NCBI RefSeq assembly: GCF_900168205.1
Contig: NZ_FUZE01000002.1
Coordinates: 352,154-416,153 of the forward strand
Reading direction: 5' to 3'
Source: Chryseobacterium balustinum
GTDB lineage: Bacteria; Bacteroidota; Bacteroidia; Flavobacteriales; Weeksellaceae
Length of the DNA: 64,000 nt
The translations under genes were made by a program, and so were the position numbers. This document shows positions 48,713 through 59,231 of the stretch, piece by piece. The notes beneath the pieces are model-generated. The model saw only the letters and a program-made list of their open reading frames with translations. It did not search any database and had not been told where the DNA came from. Position 1 is the stretch's first letter. Every line of letters starts with the position of its first letter.

Positions 48713-49537
48713 ATGAATCTCAACGATTTACAGAATATAAGCAGTCAGTTTAATAATTCGCAGAAAATGCCGGTTCTTTTTCTTGGTCACGGTTCTCCGA
48801 TGAATGCCATTGAAGAAAATCAGTTTGTACAGGGTTTTAGAAATGTGGCAAAAGAAATTCCGAAACCTAATGCGATTTTGTGTATTTCTGCACACTGGTT
48901 CACCCGCGGAACAAAAGTTACTGCGATGGATATGCCCAAAACGATTCATGATTTTGGTGGTTTTCCGCAAGCTTTATTTGATGTGCAATATCCTGCTCCG
49001 GGAAATCCTGAATTAGCACATGAAGTTGCAGATATTTTAAATCCAATCGTTGAAGAAGACCACAATTGGGGGCTTGATCATGGAGCTTGGTCTGTAATTA
49101 AACACATGTATCCCAATGCTGATATTCCCGTGATTCAGTTAAGTATTGATTATACAAAACCACCGCAATATCATTTTGATTTGGCTAAAAAATTAGAGAA
49201 ATTAAGAGAAAAAGGTATTTTAATTATCGGGAGTGGAAATATTGTGCATAATCTAAGATTAATTGACTGGCGAAACATTGATACTGTTGGCGCAGGTTGG
49301 GACTGGGCAATTGAAGCTCGTGAAAAAACCAACAACTGGCTTCTTGACGGAAATTTTCAGAACCTTATTGATTATCAAAAACAGGGAACTTCTCTGCAAT
49401 ACGCCATTCCTACACCCGATCATTATTTGCCATTGATCTATTCTTTAGGTTTAAAAAATAAATCGGAAGACCTGGTTTTATTTAATGATGATTTAATTGG
49501 CGGTTCGCTAAGTATGACAAGTGTGAAAATCGGTTAA
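48713..49537 (+). CDS. ygiD: YgiD-type extradiol dioxygenase (DODA family)
   Basis: 274 residues of the LigB/YgiD superfamily (4,5-DOPA dioxygenase extradiol): PVLFLGHGSPMNAIEEN with a metal His, AILCISAHWFTRG with the second His, DHNWGLDHGAWSVIKHMYP, and GSGNIVHNLRLIDW. The non-haem iron (or zinc) site is intact. It cleaves the catechol ring of DOPA-like aromatics. It is 117 bases after the YceI gene on the same strand, possibly co-transcribed. Length normal. Confidence 0.93.
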   Translation: MNLNDLQNISSQFNNSQKMPVLFLGHGSPMNAIEENQFVQGFRNVAKEIPKPNAILCISAHWFTRGTKVTAMDMPKTIHDFGGFPQALFDVQYPAPGNPELAHEVADILNPIVEEDHNWGLDHGAWSVIKHMYPNADIPVIQLSIDYTKPPQYHFDLAKKLEKLREKGILIIGSGNIVHNLRLIDWRNIDTVGAGWDWAIEAREKTNNWLLDGNFQNLIDYQKQGTSLQYAIPTPDHYLPLIYSLGLKNKSEDLVLFNDDLIGGSLSMTSVKIG

Positions 49538-49596
49538 ATTAAATTTCTTTTAGCCTTCTTTTTTTTATCACTATAAATTTAGTAATATTGTTTACC

Positions 49597-50760
49597 ATGA
49601 AAAAAACAGTATTGCTTTTCTTAATGATTTGTCCTTTTTACGTGCTTTTGTCACAAACCATAAAAGGTACAGTTGTGAATGACATCGACAAACCGATTGC
49701 GAATGTCAGCATTTATCTCGACGGAACGAAAACGGGAACGACTTCTACTTCAGACGGAAGTTTTAGTATTACTTCAAACCATAATAACAGCCTGGTTTTT
49801 CAGAAAGATGATTACGAAACTTTTACTGTAAACACTTCGGAGGTTTTAAATAAAAAACTGAAAGTCGTTTTGATTAAAGCGAAGGAAATTGAAGAAGTTG
49901 TCATCATTCCGTTTACAGAAGCCACGTATAAAAATTACATCAATTTCTTTCTGGATTCTTTTATTGGATATGACAAAGAAAATGTGAGGATCAAGAATCA
50001 GCGTTCACTAAAGTTTGCCTATGATAAAAGTAATAAAAATTTAAAAGTAAAGGCTCCACAGACTTTAATTATTGAAAACAAAAATTTAGGATATACTATC
50101 GAATATAATCTTGTAGAATTCTCTGCAAATTTTGATGAAAACACTACTCGATTTGTAGGTACCAGCTTCTTCAAGGAAACAAAAAGCACCGATAAAGTAA
50201 AGCTGAATAGAATGAATGCTTACGACGGCAGTCAGGTTCATTTTTTCAGAAGTGTTTTCGCAAATAAAGTTGCTGATGAAGGCTTCATTGTGAATCAGAT
50301 CACCAAGTTTCCGAACTCAAAATATCCGACTGAAGAAGAATTGCAACGACTTAAAGATTTTACAGAAATGTTTAAATCAAAAGGTACACTGAATGTTCCG
50401 GAAGATATTTTAGATATTAGTAACCGTAAAAGAAACGAGCAACCGTATAAAATTGCGATTACAAAAACTCAGATTCCTGAAACTGATTACACTAAAAAAA
50501 CAGACAATAAACTATATTTGGATTATAATCATATGATGCAGATTAATTTCAAAAAGTATTTTTATGAGTTGAAAAAAGGGCAGTTTGTAAAAGCTACAAC
50601 CCCAATTGTACAGACCTCTTTTCTTCATCCTGAAAACGATACTTTTGAAATTTATACTAACGGAAATACTTCAAACCCAGGTATGCTGACGAATCAAGGA
50701 GAATTCACCAAAAATAAAATTGAATTTCTTTTACCTTTAGATTATGAATTAGGAAATTGA
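49597..50760 (+). CDS. Secreted protein with carboxypeptidase-like regulatory domain
   Basis: 387 residues from ATG 49597 (MKKTVLLFLMIC); TTG 49588 is rejected because the signal peptide starts at the ATG. After the signal peptide (cleavage near LLSQ) comes a CarboxypepD_reg-like domain (about 22-95): IKGTVVNDIDKPIANVSIYL, TSTSDGSFSI. The rest (KFAYDKSNKNLKVKAPQTL, GYTIEYNLVEFSANF) matches a type of Bacteroidota protein that carries this domain in the periplasm. No plug-barrel of a TonB receptor is present. Function unknown. Confidence 0.85.
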   Translation: MKKTVLLFLMICPFYVLLSQTIKGTVVNDIDKPIANVSIYLDGTKTGTTSTSDGSFSITSNHNNSLVFQKDDYETFTVNTSEVLNKKLKVVLIKAKEIEEVVIIPFTEATYKNYINFFLDSFIGYDKENVRIKNQRSLKFAYDKSNKNLKVKAPQTLIIENKNLGYTIEYNLVEFSANFDENTTRFVGTSFFKETKSTDKVKLNRMNAYDGSQVHFFRSVFANKVADEGFIVNQITKFPNSKYPTEEELQRLKDFTEMFKSKGTLNVPEDILDISNRKRNEQPYKIAITKTQIPETDYTKKTDNKLYLDYNHMMQINFKKYFYELKKGQFVKATTPIVQTSFLHPENDTFEIYTNGNTSNPGMLTNQGEFTKNKIEFLLPLDYELGN

Positions 50761-50787
50761 CAATTATTAAAATTTTCCATAAAAAAA

Positions 50788-50810
50788 ATCGGAAGATAAA
50801 ATCCTCCGAT
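50788..50810 (-). terminator. Terminator of the cystatin-like gene
   Basis: On the minus strand ATCGGAGGATTTTATCTTCCGAT forms a hairpin (ATCGGA/TCCGAT core) followed by TTTTTTTT. Confidence 0.7.
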
Positions 50811-50844
50811 TACAATCAAATTACAATATGATAAGTGCTTTAAT

Positions 50845-51117
50845 TTAGATTCTTGTAATAGAAACAATATGTGGTACGCCTTCGATTGGGCTATAAACTT
50901 CCACAATAGCTTCCCAAATTACATCTGAAGGAGGCATAGAAGCATCACATTTGAAGCGATAATTAGTTCCGTTTACAATTTGTGTAGATACCATTTTAGG
51001 AGAATATTTTACTCCTACAAATCCTCTCATTGCTTCGTCAAATACTTTTTGATCTTCTGGCGTAAGAGCGTGATACGCTGTCCATCCTCCTACTAATGAT
51101 TTTTGTGCTGTTGTCAT
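50845..51117 (-). CDS. Stefin/cystatin-like cysteine protease inhibitor homologue
   Basis: 90 residues, no signal peptide. It fits the stefin layout: an N-terminal Gly pair (LVGGWTAY, G10-G11), one helix (LTPEDQKVFDEAMRGFVG), then STQIVNGTNYRFKC, where Q46-I-V-N-G50 is the cystatin Q-x-V-x-G motif and TNY follows as in animal stefins. Later strands: DVIWEAIVEVYSPIEG and HIVSITRI. Known members inhibit papain-like proteases. In bacteria the role is unclear; it could guard against host or internal proteases. Monocistronic with its own terminator. Confidence 0.8.
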   Translation of the reverse strand: MTTAQKSLVGGWTAYHALTPEDQKVFDEAMRGFVGVKYSPKMVSTQIVNGTNYRFKCDASMPPSDVIWEAIVEVYSPIEGVPHIVSITRI

Positions 51118-51535
51118 GATTAATATTTTGTTTTTCTCCTACTCTTGTGGCTTTTCGGATTACGCCCCGTTTTTGAATGGTTGCTGGTCTCCATGGTTAA
51201 AAGTTTTTTACAGATTGCTTTTAAACTTCTCTGTATTTGTTTGTGATCACATGACAAAGCTACTATAGAAAAAATATATTTAATAGCGTATAAATACGTA
51301 TTTTAAATTTTAAGTATAATTACCAAATACCATATTTAAATTAAAATTCAACAAAAACAAACAACTAAAAACAATATTTCAATAACAATAATACACATTA
51401 AGAACAAAAAACATATTTTAAATCCAAGCTAAAATTACTAATTTGTAATCACAAAAAAATTCGGAAGAGTTTAACTTCCGAATATATTTACAGTTAAAAA
51501 ATCCTTAAATTCTATATTTTTTTAACCCTTAAGAT
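51118..51535. other. 418-base intergenic region
   Basis: Upstream DNA of the cystatin-like gene, AT-rich. At its right end lies the terminator of the subtilase gene (51459-51483). No frame or RNA that I can support. Confidence 0.5.
51459..51483 (-). terminator. Terminator of the subtilase gene
   Basis: ATTCGGAAG and CTTCCGAAT pair around AGTTTAA; on the minus strand TTTTTTT follows. Confidence 0.85.
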
Positions 51536-53041
51536 TTATTGCACCGCTTGTAAAACATTAATATTTCCATATCCGTAATCTGCATTCTTGGTTGGATAAT
51601 AGGTTGCAGACTGTCTCATTTTATTTAAAACCTGATCTCTCGTCCATGACGGATTTTTAGACCAAACCAAAGCTGCAATACCTGCAGTAGAAGCAGTTGC
51701 CACAGAAGAGCCGCCTACATAATCGGTTTGTGCATTGTAGTAACTCAATACAGGTATATTATTTCCCGAAGCTCTTTCCATCTGATACGTAAAATCTATT
51801 TCACTTCCAGAATGGCAAACATCACATTTTTGATTAGATGTATTTTCTTTAACACCAGTTATAGCCTGTGTTTCTGGCATCCAAGCCGGAAAAATTACGC
51901 CGACAAATGTGGTAAAACTTGTAGAAGTTCCACCAGCACAGAAAATAAGTTTTCCTTTAGAATAAGCGTATTTTACACCGTCTTCAATTTTTCCAACTGA
52001 GAAAATATGTCCCATCGACATTGAAATTATTTTTACACTTGCCGTATTTCCAAGATTGGTAAAGGCGATTTTCACTCCTTCTTGTTCGTGATACCCATCC
52101 AAAACAACATTAGAAGCTGCACGATAAGAAATCAAGTTTGCATTATAGGCAACACCAACCGGTTGTCCCTGATTATTTCTCGGAGCCGCCATTGCAGAAG
52201 CCATGCTCGTTCCGTGACCGCATTTATCATCCGCTCCGTCATAACCAGAACTCCATGGCCAAACAGAATCTACATACACTCCGTTTTTACTGATCGTTCT
52301 TCCCGAAGATGAACCATTATTAAAACTGCCACTCAACAAACTTTGATTGAAAGAAACTCCTGAATCGATTAATCCGATGGTAACTCCGGCTCCTGTGCTG
52401 TAATTCCATGCGCTGGTAATATTATGTTTTGCAAATGACCAAGGTGCTTTTGCGTTTGGAGTTACGGTAGTGTAATCTGAAGCATTCAGAGCGGTTGATT
52501 CCAATCCACAACCTGAAGAACTTCCACTTGATTTAGCCGTGGTTCCATTTATCTTATTTTCATTTTCAAAATAACGGTAATCTGCAGGCTCAAAGTAGCG
52601 TATTGATTTTAATTTTCGCAAAGCAATCACCGTTTCCTGCTTTTCGATATAAACATCGATTTGATTTAAAAATTCATCAGAAGCCAATAAAACTCTCTCG
52701 TTTTTTCTTTCATATTGCTGAATAACATCTAAAATTTCCTGTTGTAAAGCCTCAGAATTAGAAGATTTACTTCTATCAAAATCATCTTTTGAATTTCCGA
52801 AACCAATGGAAGCTATTTTATTTCCCTGAACAATCCCGCTCCACAAAAAGTGTGAGGAAGTCTCGTTCCATGAAAATCTTCCTTTCGTTTTGGTGGTTTG
52901 ATTAATCTGTTCGTTGATTTGTCTTGCACTCAAAGGATCTGTCTGTACAATTTCTGCTTCGATAGCATTGGTCTGCATGTCTTCTGTAGAACAAGAGCTC
53001 AGCGCAAAAACTGCCAATACGTAAAATACACATTTTTTCAT
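51536..53041 (-). CDS. S8-family subtilase lipoprotein, altered oxyanion site
   Basis: 501 residues. Lipoprotein signal peptide (LSSC). Propeptide about 35-150. Catalytic domain: Asp in IGLIDSGVS, His in CGHGTSMA, Ser in GGSSVATASTAG. The oxyanion-hole Asn of subtilases (usually AAGN) is replaced: the stretch is IFCAGGTS. Activity may be lowered or the hole completed differently. The N-terminal lipid anchor suggests the outer membrane or periplasm. A GSSSGCG-type linker precedes the core. Followed by a terminator. Confidence 0.88.
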   Translation of the reverse strand: MKKCVFYVLAVFALSSCSTEDMQTNAIEAEIVQTDPLSARQINEQINQTTKTKGRFSWNETSSHFLWSGIVQGNKIASIGFGNSKDDFDRSKSSNSEALQQEILDVIQQYERKNERVLLASDEFLNQIDVYIEKQETVIALRKLKSIRYFEPADYRYFENENKINGTTAKSSGSSSGCGLESTALNASDYTTVTPNAKAPWSFAKHNITSAWNYSTGAGVTIGLIDSGVSFNQSLLSGSFNNGSSSGRTISKNGVYVDSVWPWSSGYDGADDKCGHGTSMASAMAAPRNNQGQPVGVAYNANLISYRAASNVVLDGYHEQEGVKIAFTNLGNTASVKIISMSMGHIFSVGKIEDGVKYAYSKGKLIFCAGGTSTSFTTFVGVIFPAWMPETQAITGVKENTSNQKCDVCHSGSEIDFTYQMERASGNNIPVLSYYNAQTDYVGGSSVATASTAGIAALVWSKNPSWTRDQVLNKMRQSATYYPTKNADYGYGNINVLQAVQ

Positions 53042-53299
53042 ACTAAAATATTTAAAATTTGGTACTCCAAGATATTAATTTCTAATGATATAGAAATATT
53101 AAAATTTTATTTTGAACAGAAAAAACTATGTTGTAAATACTTTACAATAATCACAATTTCAAATTTATTTTTCATGATTAAACTTCATCACAAAAGGAAT
53201 TAATAATCCCCAGATTTAACATAATAACCCCAATCAATAGTAAAAACTTAATACTTAAAGTTATTCTTAAAATCCTACAGTTATCTGAACTTGTTTTCG

Positions 53300-53307
53300 T
53301 AAATTTG
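53300..53307 (+). promoter_or_regulatory. -7 promoter box of pfkA
   Basis: TAAATTTG matches TAnnTTTG, 20 bases before the ATG. Confidence 0.65.
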
Positions 53308-53327
53308 TGTTTGAAATTTTTTACTAG

Positions 53328-54314
53328 ATGAAAGAAAGTGCTGTAAAAAAAATTGCAGTTCTTACTTCAGGAGGAGATTCTCCTGGTATGAACGCAGCAT
53401 TAAGAGCGGTTGTAAGAACCGCAAATTATTATAATATCGAATGTTACGGTGTAAGAGAGGGCTACAATGGTCTGATTCACGATGATTTCCTGAAAATGGG
53501 GCCTCGTTCCGTAAAAAATATAATCAATCAGGGTGGTACGATTCTTAAATCTGCCCGTTCCGTAGAATTCAGAACCAAAGAAGGTCGCCAAAAAGCGTAT
53601 GACAATTGCATGAAATATGGAATTGATGCTTTGGTGTGCATTGGTGGTGACGGTACTTTTACGGGAGCTAAAATCTTTAATGAAGAATTTGGCATCAGAG
53701 TAATTGGTGTTCCCGGAACTATTGACAATGATATTTTCGGAACCGATAATACTATTGGGTATGATACCGCTTTGAATACAGCAATGGATGCAATTGACAA
53801 AATCCGTGATACGGCGACTTCTCACAACAGAGTTTTCTTTGTTGAGGTGATGGGGCGTGATGCAGGTTTCATCGCCTTAAACAGTGGTTTGGCAACCGGA
53901 GCTTTAGACATCCTTATTCCTGAGAAAAAAGACAGTATGGATGAGCTTTTTGCTAACTTCAGAAATGCTGAAAAAACAGGAAAAGCTTCAAGTATTGTTG
54001 TTGTAGCTGAAGGTGAAAAACTTGCAAATATCTACGAACTGGCTGAGCAAACTCAAAAAGAATTCCCGGATTATGATATTCGTGTAGCTATTTTAGGTCA
54101 CATCCAAAGAGGAGGTTCACCAAGTTGTGCCGATAGAGTTTTGGCAAGCAGACTGGGTTACGGAGCTGTGGTAGGATTAATGGAAGGGCAAACCAACGTA
54201 ATGGCAGGAATGCGTTCTAACGATATTGTTTATACAGAGATCGAGGAGGCAATCAAAAAACACAACGAAATCAATAAAGATCTTTTATTAATTTCTGAAA
54301 TTTTAGCAATCTAA
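53328..54314 (+). CDS. pfkA: 6-phosphofructokinase (ATP type)
   Basis: 328 residues. Converts fructose-6-phosphate to fructose-1,6-bisphosphate. GGDSPGMNAALRA (ATP site start), YNGLI, CIGGDGTF (GGDG marks ATP rather than pyrophosphate use), PGTIDNDIFGTD with the catalytic TIDND, VEVMGRDAGFIA, GHIQRGGSPSC. Length is normal for the bacterial enzyme. It is 34 bases upstream of gap on the same strand, giving a two-step glycolytic operon. Catalytic and effector-site residues are present. Confidence 0.97.
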   Translation: MKESAVKKIAVLTSGGDSPGMNAALRAVVRTANYYNIECYGVREGYNGLIHDDFLKMGPRSVKNIINQGGTILKSARSVEFRTKEGRQKAYDNCMKYGIDALVCIGGDGTFTGAKIFNEEFGIRVIGVPGTIDNDIFGTDNTIGYDTALNTAMDAIDKIRDTATSHNRVFFVEVMGRDAGFIALNSGLATGALDILIPEKKDSMDELFANFRNAEKTGKASSIVVVAEGEKLANIYELAEQTQKEFPDYDIRVAILGHIQRGGSPSCADRVLASRLGYGAVVGLMEGQTNVMAGMRSNDIVYTEIEEAIKKHNEINKDLLLISEILAI

Positions 54315-54342
54315 CTATTTAATATAATTTTTAAAAAAGTAA

Positions 54343-55353
<1,011 letters not shown>

Positions 55354-55375
55354 TTGATTAATCTTTTATGATATA

Positions 55376-55402
55376 AAAAAAACCTTCCGGATGGAAGGTT
55401 TT
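55376..55402. terminator. Terminator of the pfkA-gap operon
   Basis: AAAAAACCTTCC pairs with GGAAGGTTTTTT around GGAT. Effective on the plus strand, possibly on both. Confidence 0.9.
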
Positions 55403-55435
55403 TTTGTTTAAACAAATAGCTCACTTTCTCTAATA

Positions 55436-56863
55436 TTAAAAAGATATAGCTTTACTAAAACCTAATTGAAGTAAAGAAAAATCCTGTTTTCTGTCAGAGA
55501 AATTTAGATAATTTACAAACCTTAAAAATATTTTATCTGCTTTGTTTTTATTTGGAAAATAAGAAATAGCAGCTTTAAACGAAGCCAAATGATTCCACTC
55601 ATCATTGTCTACATATATATTAGGATTCATTTTTTGGAATAAATACCTTACCCGGAGATCCAAAGAAAAGTTATTAAGCTTTTTACTTTTAAGTGCTAAT
55701 TCAGCATAAGGAGTATGAACACCTATCACAACTTTATTATCTACAATATTAAGATTACTCGAGCTATAAATATATCCAGCTTTAAGTTCAAGAGAATTAT
55801 GTGGACGCCAATCGAACCTTAAAAGATTAGTATCAATACCAACAGCATAAGTATAACGTCTAAACAAATCGAGTCTATTTATTTCTTTGTCTGAAGATAC
55901 CTGAATTGTATCGAATTTGCTATCTATTCTACTGAAATGAAAGAATGGCTCAATAGCATCAAATGGCATAAAAACATAGGAATTTCTATAGGTGCCACGA
56001 TGCAGATAAAATTTTGAATTAGCTTCAAACTGCATCAATCCGTTTGCTTCATTTCCAAAAACAGCTAACAAATCTGTATAAACCTGTAAATTAACCAATG
56101 AATTTAAATTATTGTTTGCAACAAGCATTTTAGAATCAGTAGTAACCGTTCCATCTGTGTTAAACTTATTTTTCAACTTTAATTCTTTATCTTCAGGAAA
56201 GTAATTGAACCTTCTATCTGCTTCAAAATAAATGGCGTCCTTAAGAAAAACAAAACTGTTATCTCTAGGATTATAAAGCTTATCATTAAATCTTTTTTCT
56301 AAGGTAATCAATGGTATAGGAGAATTACTAGAAAAAGTATTTCCACCTTTAGTATAAACCCGAAGATGATCTATCACTCCTTCATTGATTGCCACTGCAA
56401 TACTATCTATATAACCTATATCTAAAGTAAAATCTACACCTTTCTTTGCAAAAGGCACAGAGACATTTGTCCATGTTCTATTTACTTTTTTTTTATAAAT
56501 TCCATCAATATCTTCATTTGCTTTTACATTTATTTTTCTATAAAGCTTCTTATTAACTTTAATAAGATTATCGATTTTTTCTCTTGAGCTAAGGTATTCA
56601 TCCGCACTTTCTATAGGAAAATGATTTTTAAAGATAATTGCATAATCTCTAATGTAGAAAAAGCCAATTTTAGTGGTATCGCTATTCTTTTCATCAATTA
56701 ATTTCTTGATTTTAGAGAGTAATTCATCATTATCAGATTTTTTGGTAGCATCACCTACTACCGTTTTTGATGTTGTATCAAAATCTTTGACTTCAAACTT
56801 TTCTTGTCCGAAAGCCATTCCCACCCACCCGAGCAGAAACAGCAATAAAATTTTTGTTCTCAT
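55436..56863 (-). CDS. Predicted outer-membrane beta-barrel protein
   Basis: 475 residues. Signal peptide (cleavage near AFGQ). Residues about 40-90 are charged and helical (DELLSKIKKLIDEKNSD). From about 120 alternating strands appear (WTNVSVPFAKKGVDFTLDIG, YAVGIDTNLLRFDWRPHNSL, ELKAGYIYSSSNL, SLDLRVRYLFQKM), and the protein ends in Phe (FSLLQLGFSKAISF), as integral barrels do. I do not recognise the family. It may be a porin-like or surface-attachment barrel. It stands alone, upstream of a lysozyme gene. Confidence 0.7.
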   Translation of the reverse strand: MRTKILLLFLLGWVGMAFGQEKFEVKDFDTTSKTVVGDATKKSDNDELLSKIKKLIDEKNSDTTKIGFFYIRDYAIIFKNHFPIESADEYLSSREKIDNLIKVNKKLYRKINVKANEDIDGIYKKKVNRTWTNVSVPFAKKGVDFTLDIGYIDSIAVAINEGVIDHLRVYTKGGNTFSSNSPIPLITLEKRFNDKLYNPRDNSFVFLKDAIYFEADRRFNYFPEDKELKLKNKFNTDGTVTTDSKMLVANNNLNSLVNLQVYTDLLAVFGNEANGLMQFEANSKFYLHRGTYRNSYVFMPFDAIEPFFHFSRIDSKFDTIQVSSDKEINRLDLFRRYTYAVGIDTNLLRFDWRPHNSLELKAGYIYSSSNLNIVDNKVVIGVHTPYAELALKSKKLNNFSLDLRVRYLFQKMNPNIYVDNDEWNHLASFKAAISYFPNKNKADKIFLRFVNYLNFSDRKQDFSLLQLGFSKAISF

Positions 56864-57038
56864 GATTACTTTTGTTTTTTATGGTTAGTTTTATAAAAAG
56901 CGAAAAAGCAACTACCAAAATATTGGCAGCCGAGTTTTCAGGTATTAGTTTACACAAATATCTGTAATTTTTTAACGCAAAAATGATTTTATAGAATAAT
57001 TTTTTAAGAATTATTAACAATAATTAAGAAAAGATTAA

Positions 57039-57902
57039 TTAATCTAAAGTTAAGCTTTTCAGCGACCAAACTCCGCCGTTATAGATATTCAGATCTATTT
57101 TAGAATTGATTCCGTACACAATTCCGTTTTCTGTAAATTGCCAGAAATCCCAATGATCTTCAGGTGAAGGTTCGGGAACATCGTTGTAATTGGCAAGCCA
57201 GATTGGGTAGCCATCAAATTCGCCTCTCAGAAAATCTTTGTAATAATGATAATAGGTGTAAATAATAGGTTTTTCACCATAAGTTTCTTCTACAATTTTA
57301 CACCAGATTTTCAAGTCTTCAATCAGCTTTTCTTTCGACTTACTTTTGGGAATTTTTTCAATATCTAAAACCGGAGGCAAATCGCCACTTTCAAGTTTTA
57401 CATTATCCAAAAAATTGTTTGCCTGAATGACCGGATCTTCATCAGCCCGGTAAAAATGATATGCTCCACGAATGAGGTTATGTTCTTTTGCAGAAGCCCA
57501 GAATTCATCGAAATTTTTATCGGCATTTCTATTTCCCATCGTCGCTCTCATCACCACAAATTCAAGCGGAATTGTTTTATTCCCGACGCTCAGACTATCC
57601 CATTTTATATCTTCTTTATTTTGATAATGAGAAATATCAAAACCATACGTTTTATCAAGATTATTTGAAATAATTTTCTGAATTCTCAGAGTTTCAGATT
57701 CGCTGTTTTTTAGCTTCTTATGAGCGAATTTATTAAAATATAAGGCGTAATAATAACTGATTGATTGCTTTAAATATAAACCTGTTCCGATAAGCGCAAT
57801 CACCAAGATGAGCAATATAATTTTCCGACGCAAAAAATAATTCTTTCGTCTTGATTTGTGGATGTTTTTGGCAGTTTTTTTGGTGTACTTTTTAGGGCTC
57901 AT
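57039..57902 (-). CDS. Membrane-anchored GH25 lysozyme
   Basis: 287 residues from ATG 57902 (MSPKKYTKK). A longer frame to 58172 overlaps the divergent NDH-2 gene and is rejected. Lys/Arg-rich N-terminus, one membrane helix (about 24-45: IILLILVIALIGTGLYL), then a GH25 domain: YGFDISHYQ with Asp, VVMRATMG, GAYHFYRADEDP, PPVLDIEKIP with the catalytic Asp/Glu pair, PIIYTYYHYY, and WDFWQFTENG. It cleaves the MurNAc-GlcNAc bond of peptidoglycan, presumably on the periplasmic face. Confidence 0.93.
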   Translation of the reverse strand: MSPKKYTKKTAKNIHKSRRKNYFLRRKIILLILVIALIGTGLYLKQSISYYYALYFNKFAHKKLKNSESETLRIQKIISNNLDKTYGFDISHYQNKEDIKWDSLSVGNKTIPLEFVVMRATMGNRNADKNFDEFWASAKEHNLIRGAYHFYRADEDPVIQANNFLDNVKLESGDLPPVLDIEKIPKSKSKEKLIEDLKIWCKIVEETYGEKPIIYTYYHYYKDFLRGEFDGYPIWLANYNDVPEPSPEDHWDFWQFTENGIVYGINSKIDLNIYNGGVWSLKSLTLD

Positions 57903-57954
57903 AAAGTTTTGTAAAACTAACTTTTTAAGCCTTAAAAATACTAAATAAAATAAG

Positions 57955-57962
57955 TAAATTTG
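57955..57962 (+). promoter_or_regulatory. -7 promoter box of the NDH-2 gene
   Basis: TAAATTTG matches TAnnTTTG, 6 bases before ATG 57969, so the transcript is almost leaderless. The TTG in this box has been read as a start; it is not. Confidence 0.65.
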
Positions 57963-57968
57963 TGTATT

Positions 57969-59231
57969 ATGGAAACACGCGAAAAGGTTATCATCATTGG
58001 AGGAGGTTTTGCGGGATTGCAGCTTGCAAAAACGCTGAACAATAAAAATAAAAAGGTAATTGTTCTCGACAGAGTAAATCATCACATGTTTCAACCGCTT
58101 TTCTATCAGGTTGCTTGTGGACGAATTGAGCCTTCCAATATTTCTTTTCCTTTCAGAAAAATCTTTCAGCAATCCAGAAATACACAGTTTCGTTTAACCG
58201 ATGTAAAATCTATTGATCCGGCCAATAATAAGGTCATTACTGACGAAGCAGAATTTACTTACGACAAATTAATTATCGCTACAGGTTGTAAAACTAATTT
58301 CTTTGGTAATAAAGATCTCGAAAGTAAAGCTTTTGGGATGAAAAATACCCAGGAAGCCATTAGCATCAGAAATCATGTTTTATTGACCTTCGAAAAACTG
58401 ATTCTTGAAAAAAGCCGAAGCGACGACGGAAACTGGAATATTGTCATCGTAGGAAGCGGACCAACCGGAGTAGAATTAGCCGGCGCTTTTTCAGAGATGA
58501 AAAAAGAAATCCTTCCGCGCGATTATCCTTACATGAATTTTGATCAGCTTCAAATTATTCTGGTAAGTTCTACCGAAAAACCCCTTGCCGTAATGAGCCC
58601 TGAAGCTCAGGAAAAATCAGAAAAATATTTAAAAGAATTAGGCGTAAACTTCCTGAGTGGTGAAATTGTAACCGATTATGATGGCGATAAAGTGTACATG
58701 AAAAGCGGCAAAGAAATCCCTTCGAATAATGTAATCTGGGCTGCAGGAGTTACAGGAAATGTCATTGACGGATTTCCTTCAGAAAATTTAGTCAGAAATC
58801 GATATATCGTTGATCGTTTCAATAAAGTAAAAGGCTACGACAATATTTATGCAGTTGGAGATATTGCCTACATGGAAACTCCGAAATATCCTCAAGGTCA
58901 TCCTCAAGTTGCGAATGTTGCCATCAATCAGGCAAAAAATTTAGGCAAAAACTTTCTGAGGAAAAATAAAAACGAATGGGTTGAATATGAGTATAAAGAC
59001 CAAGGTTCATTAGCAACCATCGGAAAGCATAGAGCCGTTGTTGACTTGCCATTTATAAAATTTCAGGGATTTTTAGCCTGGTATTTTTGGATGTTCTTAC
59101 ATTTAATGCTTATTTTGAGCGTTCGAAATAAACTGGCGATATTTTTTAACTGGATGTGGAGCTATTTTAATAAAGATTCTTCCTTACGTCTGATTATTTC
59201 GCCATCCCAAAAAAATAATACGCAGCAATGA
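57969..59231 (+). CDS. ndh: Type II NADH dehydrogenase
   Basis: 420 residues from ATG 57969. Two Rossmann dinucleotide sites: [17 protein letters not shown] near residue 7 (FAD) and [17 protein letters not shown] near 160 (NADH). FQPLFYQVA is the NDH-2 signature near residue 40. The C-terminal amphipathic or membrane segment ([20 protein letters not shown], about 375-400) anchors it to the inner membrane. It feeds electrons from NADH to the quinone pool without proton pumping. The stop overlaps trmD by 4 bases (ATGA), so the two are translationally coupled. Confidence 0.95.
   Translation: METREKVIIIGGGFAGLQLAKTLNNKNKKVIVLDRVNHHMFQPLFYQVACGRIEPSNISFPFRKIFQQSRNTQFRLTDVKSIDPANNKVITDEAEFTYDKLIIATGCKTNFFGNKDLESKAFGMKNTQEAISIRNHVLLTFEKLILEKSRSDDGNWNIVIVGSGPTGVELAGAFSEMKKEILPRDYPYMNFDQLQIILVSSTEKPLAVMSPEAQEKSEKYLKELGVNFLSGEIVTDYDGDKVYMKSGKEIPSNNVIWAAGVTGNVIDGFPSENLVRNRYIVDRFNKVKGYDNIYAVGDIAYMETPKYPQGHPQVANVAINQAKNLGKNFLRKNKNEWVEYEYKDQGSLATIGKHRAVVDLPFIKFQGFLAWYFWMFLHLMLILSVRNKLAIFFNWMWSYFNKDSSLRLIISPSQKNNTQQ

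Noticed and set aside
57903..58172. N-terminal extension of the GH25 lysozyme
   Set aside because: It overlaps the promoter and first 200 bases of the divergent NDH-2 gene, and the family start with the membrane helix follows ATG 57902.
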